A stretch of DNA of 64,000 nt from Diorhabda sublineata (GCF_026230105.1 NC_079478.1:1999653-2063652), one strand, 5' to 3'; counted from the first letter of the stretch, positions 1 to 12,371 are shown. The notes: a model not told the origin generated them from the sequence alone. Program-made: numbers and translations.

Positions 1-1072
1 TGTATTTGAAACAATACACTTGTCAAAATGTGTTGGTTCGACTGTTTTAACCAGTGATAAATGTCAACACTTCTATTAATTCACAAAAAAATAATTTTTT
101 GACTTTGTTTTCATGAAAATGTGTAAAAATTGTGTGAATTAGAATAGAATAAAAAATCGTTCATATGGGTTGAGTTCACCTACCTGCTTACTCATTTCAA
201 AGCCCATAAAAAAGCATCTTCTTTACCCCATAGGTTGACATATCATAGTTTAGTTGTAATTTATTGAGGGACAAAGTTAACTAGATCTTTTCTATGGCAC
301 TGGGTCTGAAACACATTTTATCCTTCTGTCGGCATTCTATCAAAAGAAACCATAAATAATATTCATTTAGTTTAGGTTGTTATCTTGTGACTTATACAAA
401 AACTTTGGGCTAAATAGTTCAGTTTTAGATGCAACGTACAAGTATTTTCACACATTCACGTTTACCGTGTGTTCACAAAGTGACGCATAAATTTATACCG
501 AAGCCAACAAATTGTAAGACAATCACTTCAAATAATATTTTTCTTAAAGTTTTTGCTATCCGTAGGAAAAGCTTTACAATAACTGCTGGAAAAATTTCTC
601 TTACTACTTTTACTTATCTTCTTTCTGCCTTTTCTTCTAAATTATTCTAATTTTTCTCATTCGTAGGTTTCCAATTGCTTTTTATTCGGAACGGAATTGA
701 AACTCGTCCTTGGAGAATCTCAACTTTCTAAATCACTAATCAGTAAGAGTTTATCTTAAACAAATTCCATTTCAATGTTCATTTGTAGTTAAAATTTGAG
801 ATTTTTCTTACACTTGACAATGCAGCGCAGTTGTTTCGATTTTTCAGTACCACCCGAACTTTATTCTAATATCAAGGTGCTTTACAACGCGTCAGTTATA
901 GTAAGATTGCACAAAGTTATTATTTCTTCTCATAAACACAAAACTTCAGACAGTTTTCGATACCAGAGTTTGGAGGTTTCTGTTAAATTCTTGATCGAAG
1001 GACCAAAAACTCTTTCTTCTTGAGCGGCGACTTACCACTTAGAAGTACTATTTGGTAAAATAAATAGCAGTT
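1..1072. other. AT-rich sequence without recognised feature
   Basis: I see no gene, RNA or repeat here. The two open frames of 73 and 75 codons (429-650 and 796-1023, plus strand) have low-complexity composition and no recognisable motif, so they are not called as genes. Confidence 0.6.
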
Positions 1073-1150
1073 CTAGTTAAGAAATTGAGAGAAAATTGAC
1101 TCACTTTGGTCATACAGAGATGATTTGAGATTTTTTCCACGCACTAATAT
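1073..1150 (-). pseudogene. mariner transposase C-terminal relic at the edge of the satellite
   Basis: On the minus strand the reading frame of the last satellite unit runs out of the array. It continues as a unique mariner-like tail with the segments FRSISILVRGKNLKSS and SESIFSQFLN before a stop at 1073-1075. The order HLFRS, then a RGKNFKS-like motif, then S-x-F-x-x-F matches the region just after the third catalytic aspartate of mariner transposases. This single-copy tail shows which way the original gene ran and suggests that the adjacent array was amplified from inside the element. The rest of the transposase 3' end is not recognisable, and terminal inverted repeats were not found. Confidence 0.6.
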
Positions 1151-4100
1151 TGAGATGGATCTGAATAAATGGTAATCTGACGGTGCAAAGTCCGGAGTGA
1201 GTACTGGATGCGATAGGAATTCAATAGCAGTGTATGATAACTTTAGAAGGTCCAAAGATGTTAGAAAATGCTGCGATGGATCTGAATAAATGGTGATCTG
1301 ACGGTGCAAGGTCCGGAGTGAGTACTGGATGCGATAGGAATTCAATAACAATGAATGATAATTTTAGGAGGTCCGAGGATGTTAGAAAATGCTGCGATGG
1401 ATCTGAATAAATGGTGATCTGATGGTGCAAAGTCCGGAGTGAGTACTGGATGCGATAGGAATTCAATAGCAGTGTATGATAACTTTAGAAGGTCCAAAGA
1501 TGTTAGAAAATGTTGCGGTGGATCTGAATAAATGGTGATCTGACGGTGTAAGGTCCGGAGTGAGTACTGGATGCGATAGGAATTCAATAACAATGAATGA
1601 TAATTTTAGGAGGTCCGAAGATGTTAGAAAATGCTGCGATGGATCTGAATAAATGGTGATCTGATGGTGCAAAGTCCGGAGTGAGTACTGGATGCGATAG
1701 GAATTCAATAGCAGTGTATGATAACTTTAGAAGGTCCAAAGATGTTAGAAAATGTTGCGGTGGATCTGAATAAATGATGATCTGACGGTGTAAGGTCCGG
1801 AGTGAGTGCTGGATGTAATAGGAATTCAATAACAATGTATGATAATTTTAGAAGGTCCAAAGATGTTAGAAAATGCTGCGATGGATCTGAATAAATGGTG
1901 ATCTGACGGTGTAAGGTCCGGAGTGAGTACTGGATGCGATAGGAATTCAATAACAATGAATGATAATTTTAGGAGGTCCGAAGATGTTAGAAAATGCTGC
2001 GATGGATCTGAATAAATGGTGATCTGATGGTGCAAAGTCCGGAGTGAGTACTGGATGCGATAGGAATTCAATAGCAGTGTATGATAACTTTAGAAGGTCC
2101 AAAGATGTTAGAGAATGTTGCGGTGGATCTGAATAAATGGTGATCTGACGGTGTAAGGTCCGGAGTAAGTGCTGGATGTAATAGGAATTCAATAACAATG
2201 TATGATAATTTTAGAAGGTCCAAAAATGTTAGAAAATGCTGCGATGGATCTGAATAAATGGTGATCTGATGGTGCAAAGTCCGGAGTGAGTACTGGATGC
2301 GATAGGAATTCAATAGCAGTGTATGATAACTTTAGAAGGTCCAAAGATGTTAGAGAATGTTGCGGTTGATTTGAATAAATGGTGATCTGACGGTGTAAGG
2401 TCCGGAGTGAGTGCTGGATGTAATAGGAATTCATTAACAATGTATGATAATTTTAGTAGGTCCAAAGATGTTAGAAAATGCTGCGATGGATCTGAATAAA
2501 TGGTGATCTGACGGTGTAAGGTCCGGAGTGAGTACTGGATGCGATAGGAATTCAATAACAATGAATGATAATTTTAGGAGGTCCGAAGATGTTAGAAAAT
2601 GCTGCGATGGATCTGAATAAATGGTGATCTGATGGTGCAAAGTCCGGAGTGAGTACTGGATGCGATAGGAATTCAATAGCAGTGTATGATAACTTTAGAA
2701 AGTCCAAAGATGTTAGAGAATGTTGCGGTGGATCTGAATAAATGGTGATCTGACGGTGTAAGGTCCGGAGTGAGTGCTGGATGTAATAGGAATTCAATAA
2801 CAATGTATGATAATTTTAGGAGGTCCGAAGATGTTAGAAAATGCTGCGATGGATCTGAATAAATGGTGATCTGATGGTGCAAAGTCCGGAGTGAGTACTG
2901 GATGCGATAGGAATTCAATAGCAGTGTATGATAACTTTAGAAGGTCCAAAGATGTTAGAGAATGTTGCGGTTGATTTGAATAAATGGTGATCTGACGGTG
3001 TAAGGTCCGGAGTGAGTACTGGATGCGATAGGAATTCAATAACAATGAATGATAATTTTAGGAGGTCCGAAGATGTTAGAAAATGCTGCGATGGATCTGA
3101 ATAAATGGTGATCTGATGGTGCAAAGTCCGGAGTGAGTACTGGATGCGATAGGAATTCAATAGCAGTGTATGATAACTTTAGAAGGTCCAAAGATGTTAG
3201 AAAATGTTGCGGTGGATCTGAATAAATGGTGATCTGACGGTGTAAGGGCCGGAGTGAGTACTGGATGCGATAGGAATTCAATAGCAGTGTATGATAACTT
3301 TAGAAGGTCCAAAGATGTTAGAAAATGCTGCGATGGATCTGAATAAATGGTGATCTGACGGTGTAAGGTCCGGAGTGAGTACTGGATGCGATAGGAATTC
3401 AATAACAATGAATGATAATTTTAGGAGGTCCGAAGATGTTAGAAAATGCTGCGATGGATCTGAATAAATGGTGATCTGATGGTGCAAAGTCCGGAGTGAG
3501 TACTGGATGCGATAGGAATTCAATAGCAGTGTATGATAACTTTAGAAGGTCCAAAGATGTTAGAAAATGTTGCGGTGGATCTGAATAAATGGTGATCTGA
3601 CGGTGTAAGGTCCGGAGTGAGTGCTGGATGTAATAGGAATTCAATAACAATGTATGATAATTTTAGAAGGTCCAAAGATGTTAGAAAATGCTGCGATGGA
3701 TCTGAATAAATGGTGATCTGACGGTGTAAGGTCCGGAGTGAGTGCTGGATGTAATAGGAATTCAATAACAATGTATGATAATTTTAGAAGGTCCAAAGAT
3801 GTTAGAAAATGCTGCGATGGATCTGAATAAATGGTGATCTGACGGTGTAAGGTCCGGAGTGAGTACTGGATGCGATAGGAATTCAATAACAATGAATGAT
3901 AATTTTAGGAGGTCCGAAGATGTTAGAAAATGCTGCGATGGATCTGAAAAAATGGTGATCTGATGGTGCAAAGTCCGGAGTGAGTACTGGATGCGATAGG
4001 AATTCAATAGCAGTGTATGATAACTTTAGAAGGTCCAAAGATGTTAGAGAATGTTGCGGTGGATCTGAATAAATGGTGATCTGACGGTGTAAGGTCCGGA

Positions 4101-4395
4101 GTGAGTGCTGGATGTAATAGGAATTCAATAACAATGTATGATAATTTTAGAAGGTCCAAAGATGTTAGAAAATGCTGCGATGGATCTGAATAAATGGTGA
4201 TCTGATGGTGCAAAGTCCGGAGTGAGTACTGGATGCGATAGGAATTCAATAGCAGTGTATGATAACTTTAGAAGGTCCAAAGATGTTAGAAAATGCTGCG
4301 ATAGATCTGAATAAATGGTGATCTGACTGTGCAAAGTTCGGAGTGAGTGCTGGATGTAATAGGAATTCAATAACAATGTATGGTATTTTTAGAGC
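1150..4395 (-). repeat. 121-bp satellite array derived from mariner transposase
   Basis: About 27 head-to-tail copies of a 121-bp unit. One EcoRI site (GAATTC) per unit recurs at 1217, 1338, 1459 and so on to 4363, exactly 121 bp apart. Copies differ by only a few per cent. The minus strand of each unit encodes about 40 codons including EFLSHPVLTPDFAPSDHHLF, which is the mariner HPPYSPDLAPSDYHLF block holding the third catalytic Asp. Because 121 is not a multiple of three, the frame shifts at every unit, so no long protein is encoded. The repeated 80-83 codon frames simply read one unit in one frame and the next in another. Three monomer types can be told apart by the bases after the EcoRI site: A (agcagtgtatg), B (aacaatgaatg) and C (aacaatgtatg). 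At the high-coordinate edge the unit degrades into a sequence that still resembles the monomer start (4376-4440). Confidence 0.93.
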
Positions 4396-4439
4396 TTCCA
4401 AAGGTGTAAGAGAATCAGTTAAAGTTAGCAGAAATGAAA

Positions 4440-7400
4440 CTAACGCTGTACCGTTCGCTCACTAACTGTGTCTTTCCCTTCACATATTTTCCTAGCTGCT
4501 GTTTGTTTGTTTCAATGATACGAATTCCAAATTTATCACACTTCCTACTATTTATTATAAAAACATACCGCGGCGTCAATAGACAAATTGTATTGCAATT
4601 ATAATCTTCACAGATTTCGAAACTAGTCAGATATTTAGTACTTCATGTAAATTAAATTTCTAAGTGAGAAATAATCAACGAGTGAGTCAAATATTTATTT
4701 TGTGTTCAAATTAGAACATATCTCAACTAACTGGTAACACTCTTATCAAAATAGAAGTAACATAAAATAAATCTGGTAAAAGTCTGTTATGAATTTTGTC
4801 GTAAAATAGTTTTCCTTCTGAGATTACATCCGATGTATAATTAATAACTCAACTTTAACGCCATTTTCCTCCAGCTATCCACTTGAACTTTTCCTTATAA
4901 TTAAAGAAAGTTAGTAAAATGCACCGTTACACACTTTAATAACCCGAAGAAAGTTACACTCGGCAAGAATATTAAAGAAAACGTTTACATCAATGAATAT
5001 TTCAAACTCATACTAGCTCCTAAGTTAACTATATTTGGTTAAATTATATATAGAATTGATCACCATTATGGAAATATGAATAATATAAATCTATAATATG
5101 TTTTAATTCAAATAGAAAGATAAGAAACTGAGAAGCACAACTATAGCCCCTCATTATACCATATATTCATATGAGAAACGATTTAACTATCAGTTTTCTT
5201 CAAATTTACTCATAAACTATCATAGGTATAGAGTCAACTAAATTAATTATAAAATATGGTTCAACATTTTTGAGCTCTTTCATTTTGACATATCGTCAGT
5301 TTTAAATCGACGTATAATAATTCCCCATAGATTCTTCATTGTATTCAAGCCTGAGGAATACCAGGACCACTTCAATCTTGTCTAATATGAATCCGTGAAA
5401 GAATCTAGATTAATTCGAACCCAAACAATCTACAAACTAAGGATATTTCCTTAAACCGGCCCAGTAGCAGTTGAAGCCATCAGTAGCATTTGTTGCATAC
5501 GAATTGCGTCCAGCGGTCAAATTTTGATCCAGGTTACTGTAAAGGTCGTATATGAATCGCGTCTCGAAGACTTTCCAAAAAACTACTGAAAACTACTTCT
5601 CAGTGTTATCGATATCTAAAATTGATTTCTTAACCATTTTCCAACCTGGAGCTTAAGTAGAATACTTATTAATCATCCTCCCCTCATCTTAGTATTCAAC
5701 TTACCTTTGAAAAGATTCAATTGTATTGTGAAAATGCAGTCAGAGTCCGTCGTAGACGGTTTTGAATTTAGATTTCAAAAAAGTGGTGACGTACAACGAT
5801 GGATATGTTGAAAAACAACCTTTGCAGAACCGATTGACCGCCGGACACAACTGTTGTGTATCATCTAATTTGAATTTCTATTCGTTCATTTTAGGACAAA
5901 CTGCAATTTGGCAATTTTTTGACAATGTTTTACTTTTTGCGATTTACAGAACTTTAAGCAGCTATAATTTTACAAATTTTCAAGTTATTGTTAGCTCCAA
6001 CAACCATTTTGCGTTCAATTCATAATGAAATTTGTTTTGGAGCCACATTTCAGACAGACAATTTCCACAATGCTGATTATGGTGGTTGATAATCGTAATG
6101 TTTATTTTCGCACTGAAGCCAAAGACGACAGAATGAACGATGAAGAGAAATAAATTGTCCAAATACATGCGCATAGGTTTGATATTATAGTAACTTTATT
6201 TGATAATCTGTCTTCACCAAAATCGACAAAAAGTTTCGGTGAACAACGAATTAGTTTTGATCACACAAGATCAATTTCATTTCATTATTTTTTCAAATAC
6301 ATTTCCTCTTGTCAGTTTTACTCGATGTTCACTCATTAAATTTTCGTATAAAAAAGACATAATGAAGCCTCACGTCCCTTCGAAACCCAAAAAGCGGAAT
6401 AATTTCACAACAAACAAAGTAAAAGCAAAAGCAACAAATGTCCAAACGGCATCAAACGACGACCAACGGACAATACGCAACCGAGAATGCGGGTCACGAA
6501 ACTTCACCAAAGTGCCCATTACACATATAAATTGATCTTTTTACGTCTAGTCCCGTCCGCGATCTCGAATACAGCGGCGGATCTTAAAACTTATTTATAA
6601 AGTATAGTAAGAATGTTCTGACATTCTTTTATTAATACTTTATGACTTATAGAGCTTGGTTTACTAAATGACAAATAGAAAATGGTATATTTTGCCCTGT
6701 TTTATAGTTTTTTTTGAGACAGTTGCTTAGAAATCTTTAAATTTTGATAAAAACTCTCCACTTGTTCATCAGTTATAATTCCTATGTTTTCATGGAAAAA
6801 GTTCGAATGTTATATACCTGTTGCTAATTTCCCAAAAACTCTTCAACAACCTTTTTGAACGATTTCCAAGGCGTATTTTTATCGAGAGGTAAGAGGCTTT
6901 CAAACTGAATATCTTCTATAATTTTACGGATCTGTAGGACAAGACTTTCCCTTCTGAAATATATGGAAGAAGCTGTTTTTTGGACCTATTTGTGCTCGGA
7001 GTGAACTCATATCATACATAATGCACTCTGTATGAAAATATTTGCTAAATAAACCTTGTAATATAATGATAAATCGATGAATTTGAGTTCGTTGTACATT
7101 TTCTATTCACACCTTCATACTATAATAATTTTATCAACGTAAATATTTTTACTGCATGTCCTATTGGCATAGACAATTTCTTATTCTCATTGTGCATTAA
7201 AACAGCTTCCTGTTTCAGTATAGTTTTTTGTTTGTTAACAGTAATTTTCATGATTGCTCGGTTCTTTCCATAATATTGCTCGACCAAATGGGCTTATGTT
7301 ATTTCCATCCAAATTTGGATGAAGAAAATTATGTGACCTGATGAAATGTATCTGCTAAAACTTTTAGGTTTAAAAAAAGTAGGTTCACACATTTCTAAAC

Positions 7401-8530
7401 ATTTTTTTTTTGGAATAGAGACATAAATATTTTTAAAATGTTATATATTCATTTTACATTAAATAATTATTCTACGTTAACTATTATTAAATTAGAATTT
7501 TGAATTGGTAACTAGATGGCGATTGGTAGCACTGGTATAACTACAATCTATTATATTTCGTCATTCAATAGCTGTAAGGCATTTTTTCGTGTTAGCTCAC
7601 CCTAAGTAGATTGTGTCAACTTTTCGGCTATTACGTAAGATATTAATTGTTGATTTTGAGGGTCTTTTTCAGTGCCTTTCTGATTCGCATGTAAATATCA
7701 ATGTTTTTCTCTGGTACAATTCTTGATATTTTTCCGTTTTCATATCGATAGATTCAGGAATTGATTCCTATTTGACTATTAAATACTTAATTTTATTCCA
7801 CTCTTCTACTCGTTATATCTACATATTTTCTTTATGTAAAAAACATATTTACTTTCTTATGATAATCAATTAAAAATAATTTCTGAAATATACTAGATTT
7901 TTATTGCACCGCACTGTTTAAATATCTTTTCAACATCCTCAACAGCGACTGTTGTCGTTTTTATTGACACCTATATCTCGAAAACAAGATAAAAAGTTAA
8001 AAAGCGATATCTCGTATTCAAAGTACGTTCTGCCGATTAATTCGTTTATTTTGAATGAGTCAGTTAAATTCTCACACGTTTTATTTCTCTGCTTACGGAG
8101 TTTGAATCGTGGCTCATTTGGGATACATTCAAAAGAGAAAAAACACCCTGAAAAACGAAACTAAGAGAGGTGATAAAATCGTGTCGTTTTTGGTAAAAGC
8201 ACCTGCGAGACATACGTGTAAACGTTTTTAATGATATCACTTATTTTGTGCTATTGTCAAAAGGAATTTATTTTTTAAAAAGTAATTCTGAATTACTTCT
8301 TAATTTCAAAGAGAAATACGACTTGTATGTTTTTAAACTCTCAAGTATGCCGTTGAAGAAAATATTGCCATTAATAGACTTTAGAGGCAGGGTCATTTGG
8401 TAGCTGAAGTCAAAAAACCTTGTACCGGAAAGTTTTTTTCAATAATTGAGTTTTTGAAGACCAAGAGAAATACTCAGTAGTAGTTAATATAAAAGAAAGT
8501 AAAATCCAACAGTTTCATAGGCGGGTCAAC
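4440..8530. other. gene-less AT-rich stretch
   Basis: Nothing is recognised in about 4 kb. The longest frame (6200-6535, plus strand, 111 codons) ends in a basic Lys/Asn/Thr-rich segment. It has no domain or motif I can name and no visible splice or promoter context, so it is left as non-coding. Confidence 0.5.
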
Positions 8531-8534
8531 GGTG

Positions 8535-8865
8535 GGAACCGAGGAGCGCATGAGCGCACATTTAGAAAACATTTCATGAATATAGCGCACACTATTTCTG
8601 TCGAATCCGAAAGATCGTTCGACGAGCGCACAAGAAAATTTGATCTGCCGAAGTGAAAGCAACGTTAGGTTATGTCAGGTTAGGTCAGCTACATCTAGAA
8701 TACAATGATGAGGCGTTGGTTGTAGTACATCGCTTTCAACTGCAGCTGTTTTCAATGAACCTTCACACTTGCATCTTTTTTCCTGAACACACCTTCAATA
8801 AATAAAATATTAGTAAAGGTTTTCCTTTAAAACTTACCTGCAAAAGTGCGCTCGATGCACGCATT
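8535..8865. repeat. cluster of GAGCGCAC-type short repeats
   Basis: The motif GAGCGCAC or a close variant occurs at about 8542-8562, 8583-8590, 8620-8630 and, inverted as GTGCGCTCGATGCACGCAT, at 8846-8864. This CpG-rich motif stands out in AT-rich DNA. The string GAGCGCACATTTAG here (near 8552) recurs exactly near 40914. A short TTAGG-like stretch (ttaggttatgtcaggttagg) lies at 8666-8685. Confidence 0.55.
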
Positions 8866-9284
8866 CGGGTCAACAGGGATTTCGTAACGTGATACCGGGA
8901 ATGTTGATAATGTTGATATCAATAGCACTCACGTTTAATTTTTGAGAATTTTGTTCAATTTACTTTTCAAGCAAATGAAAATATGAGTTTACTTAGTAAT
9001 AGTGAACAGGAAATCAAAAAGAAACGCCGGAATTTGCGTCCACGAAACTAGTTTATACAACAGAATTAAACCAAGTGATACAATGAATTATATTGATAAT
9101 TCGAAGGATGATATCAGGTCGAAAACCGGATGGATTTGGAAGATATAACCTAACAGGTCATTCCTTAAATGGTAGGGAAAGAAAAGTGAAATATCTAGAA
9201 CACTAGTTGTAGATCTAGGTGAAAATACTATTGATGTATATAAAGATGGAGTAGAACAAGTCACCGAAGAAAGCATTGATGTAT

Positions 9285-9449
9285 CAACCGCAGAATAGAA
9301 GGAGACGAGAAAGACCCTTAAGGACCTGGAAAGAAGGAATTGAACAAAATATGAGAGACAGAGCTATCCAGGAAAACGAGTGAATAGAGAGTAAAGAATT
9401 GCGAACGAAATACAAAGAAAGCTTTCAAGGGTTTATTGACAAAAAGTAA
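9285..9449 (+). pseudogene. LINE ORF2 C-terminal tail, relic
   Basis: The plus strand reads QNRRRRERPLRTWKEGIEQ followed by NMRDRAIQENE and a stop, then KELRTKYKESFQ before a second stop. The basic run, then RP-x-R/K-TW, then an acidic helix is the usual C-terminus of insect non-LTR retrotransposon ORF2 proteins. Only this tail survives; no reverse transcriptase motif lies upstream. Clade is not assigned. Confidence 0.55.
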
Positions 9450-10590
9450 TTTCATATATTCACAACACTTTCGCTATGATGATAGGAAGTTTTGGCCATA
9501 TTTCTGATGCTGGTTCAGGGTCCTGTCGACTTTGGTATCCCTGATTTGCTCATGTGTTTTCACCTCACACGAGTGGAGTACTCAACACTCAACGATAACG
9601 TACTTTGCAGTTTTTTCCTCCTCTATGCATCAGACAAAAGTCTACTTTGAAATTTGTTTTGGTATCGTACTAAAGAAATTGATTCCTCTCACAACCATGG
9701 AAATATCAGAAATATTTCGGAATAGTGTGCGAAGTAATAAGTTGGAACCAAATTTGTAGATGTTTGATTTGCTTTTGAGAATTTGCCAAATGACTCCACC
9801 TATTTGCCAATTAGCAATGTGTTGATTTTAATATTATTTGGAATATTTTCTACAGTTTAAATGAAATTTTATTCGTGAAATGATTCAATATATCAGTGTG
9901 TAGATTTTAGTATACTATCCAACTTACAGTTAACTTTAACCACTTTAACGGAGCTTCAAGTAAAGAAGCACGAAATGTTCTACCAGAAATAAAAGAGTAA
10001 AAAGAATCTTGATCATGTACGTCAATTAAGTGGAATCGCCCTGCCACTAACATTTCTATTTTCCATTCACCCATCTAACGTTTCTTTCCGACTTATCTCT
10101 CAATGCATTCGACCTCTAGACTCGGGTGATTTATCACCACATCGACTATCGGCTAAAAAAAAACAAGAAAGAAAATCGAATTAGATGTATTTTTAGAAAT
10201 GAAATAAAATTACCAGCAAAATTATAGTTACGGAGTGAGATTAGGAGTAGATGTTGATTGTTAGTACAGTAAAATAAAAGAAATTATTCATACAACTTGC
10301 AATGATAATAGAATTCTTGTTAAAACAACCCAAACTCAAATAGGTGATTGTTAAAGGTCAGAACCCAATCAATCTCATCTCTATGCGATTTTTTCGCATA
10401 ATTGAGCCGCTCAGATTTACTTTAGATCTCAGTGACCACAAGGTTTTAAATATCTCGAAAACTATGGTACTTCACAGTTACAGAACGTGGGTAGAACTAC
10501 AAATTCTAGACTTGGGATCAAGAAGAATTGGGATCCAACCATATTGTCCCTACAGTTGTTGCTTAAATTCATAGGATAAGAGAAATTTTT
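9450..10590. other. no recognised feature
   Basis: AT-rich sequence with no convincing open frame, repeat or RNA. Confidence 0.5.
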
Positions 10591-10760
10591 ATAGGAGGAG
10601 AGTTTGCTGGAGATGGCCCTGATATAGGCGTTGCTTCTCTGCAGGGCTGGAGTTGTGGCGGTTGCCTGGGGCTGTGCCGTCCTAGCTAATAGGGGAAAAG
10701 CTACGGCCAATGGCCAGAAGAGGTCGAAAGGGAGCTCTTGTAAGTGAGAACTGCTCCTCT
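10590..10760. other. GC-rich patch of unknown nature
   Basis: About 170 bp of clearly higher GC content than the surroundings, abutting the mariner derivative. It contains runs such as ggctggagttgtggcggttg. No protein motif, tRNA A/B box pair or terminal repeat was recognised. It may be part of another mobile element or a conserved non-coding block. Confidence 0.3.
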
Positions 10761-10857
10761 CGGTTTGAGGATTTTTTTGTATTGGTATTTTGAAAATTTT
10801 ATGTTTTTTTCTTTATTTTTAGAAAAATTCGTATGCGGAGCGGGCGGGTACAGCTGC

Positions 10858-11150
10858 GGATGCACTCTGCCGTTTTTTGCTTTACCGCTTCCATCAACTC
10901 AAATCGAGTCCCTTTCAAAGCAGATCTCTTTCTAACCTTTCAAGGAAATCTGAGCAGACCCGTTGACGCAACAGCTTTTGGTCGGGAGTAAGATTTTTTG
11001 GCACCAACTTCGCACAGACTTTTGTCATGTGTAAAATTTTTCTATCCGCTTCTTTATCGGCGTTTATAGCCTCGGCAATCATCTGGATGCTCAATCGACG
11101 ATCTGCACGCACAATTTGATTGATTTTGGTCACTGGAAACAGTGAGTTGA
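10858..11150 (-). mobile_element. internally deleted mariner transposon
   Basis: The minus strand encodes a mariner transposase N-terminal/linker region: VRADRRLSIQMIAEAIN, then MTKVCAKLVPKNLTPDQK and LLRQRVCSDFLERLERDLL. It then jumps directly to the C-terminal segment ALKGTRFELMEAVKQKTAE. In intact mariners these two blocks are separated by the whole catalytic domain, so all three catalytic aspartates are missing. A few residues are also lost inside the N-terminal block. The 3' end is truncated after KTAE at about 10858 and I find no terminal inverted repeats. The element at 61.67 kb has essentially the same deletion. It cannot encode an active enzyme. Confidence 0.85.
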
Positions 11151-11289
11151 AACAGTCGTTAAGTTAAAAGTTTATCAGTGGGATATTTGTGTTGTTTATT
11201 CAGTAGTAATTTAGAAATTTTATTTCGCGAAATTTGTACTGCATTATAGTGTATTTTTGAAACATTTTTCCAGCACTTCAAATTATAAT

Positions 11290-11294
<5 letters not shown>

Positions 11295-11357
<63 letters not shown>
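11295..11357. repeat. (TA)n microsatellite
   Basis: About 60 bp of uninterrupted TA dinucleotides, read directly from the sequence. Confidence 0.97.
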
Positions 11358-11359
<2 letters not shown>

Positions 11360-11805
11360 TATAAAAAAAGTTTTATTTCCCGATATTAGTACGAATTGAA
11401 AAAAGATGTATGATGTAATTAGAATTTGAACATTAATATTATTATACTTTTATCCAAAAACGGTACTATGATATGAAAAATAATATGACCGTGTATTTTC
11501 GAAGGTAAAACAATAAAGGAAACAAGCAAAAATACAGTAACACATAAGAAAGTTAGCCGATGGCTTGGAACATGAAAAATTACATTGAAATCGGAATAGA
11601 CGATTCGATTTATCACAAGAAAGTATTCCTGACGCCTTTCCTAAATTGTATCTCGAATTTTCAAAAGAGAAAAGCAATTTTCTATCTCCCTACTTCGTAT
11701 TTTCCTCTAATTACATGCAAAATTCTCTCATATATACTGAAAGAAAACAAATAAAAATCTTCAAATAGAAAATATAATCAGATAAATTTCTTTAATTTCT
11801 CATTT
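11358..11805. other. no recognised feature
   Basis: AT-rich. Overlapping short frames on both strands (64-75 codons) show no motif. Confidence 0.5.
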
Positions 11806-12050
11806 ATTAGACCTTTTGATATATTAATGCTTCTTGATTTTAGGTCTCTTCTGTTTTAAAATTAGTTTTTTCAATAGTTTTTAAAAGAAAGATAAAATTT
11901 GATGTTCCTACTAATTTCAGTGTTTATAAAAATATTTTCGTAAAGACTTAAAGAAAGGTCGAAACGTCAAGTTTTATCTTCATTTCAAAAATTATCAAAA
12001 AAAAACAGAAGAGACCTAAATCAAGAACATTTAGATGCATTAATTATCAG
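11806..12050. repeat. hairpin (foldback) element, copy 1
   Basis: The left arm (about 11806-11903) contains gcttcttgattttaggtctc. It is matched in reverse complement by the right arm (about 11964-12050), which contains gagacctaaatcaagaacat. The arms are roughly 90 bp with some indels and enclose about 60 bp. The right-arm sequence recurs at 21249-21390, so this is a dispersed hairpin-type element. No protein is encoded. Confidence 0.75.
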
Positions 12051-12371
12051 ATATATACTAATTTGATTAGTAATTAAGCGTAATGTACTAATGTACGAAC
12101 AATTTTTGGTAATTATATACTTTCACGGTCACCTGGTTTTTTGGCTCTAGAAAATCGAAAAATGGATGGATTTTAATGATCTTGGTCCCAAAATGTTCCA
12201 TTTTACGGCGGATTTATAAAAAAAATTAGTAGAAATAGCTGGAATGAAAATTTCTCATAGTTTTACTGTTTTAAATCGTAAAAAAACGGTTTTGCAAAAT
12301 AATTATAATAAATTATAATAAAATAATACAAAAAATTATGGTAATTATACACATTTTTCGATTTTCTAGAG

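Noticed and set aside
1073..4376. About 28 overlapping open frames of 80-92 codons as a gene family
   Set aside because: They recur every 121 bp and read the same monomer in two frames; this is satellite DNA, not genes.
8833..8845. Splice donor on the minus strand (cag then gtaagt)
   Set aside because: An isolated consensus match with no coding exon beside it; expected by chance in 64 kb.
11940..11976. cttaaagaaaggtcgaaacgtc as a hammerhead ribozyme
   Set aside because: It has GAAAC-GUC, but the core reads CUUAAAGA instead of CUGANGA and no stem I pairs correctly.
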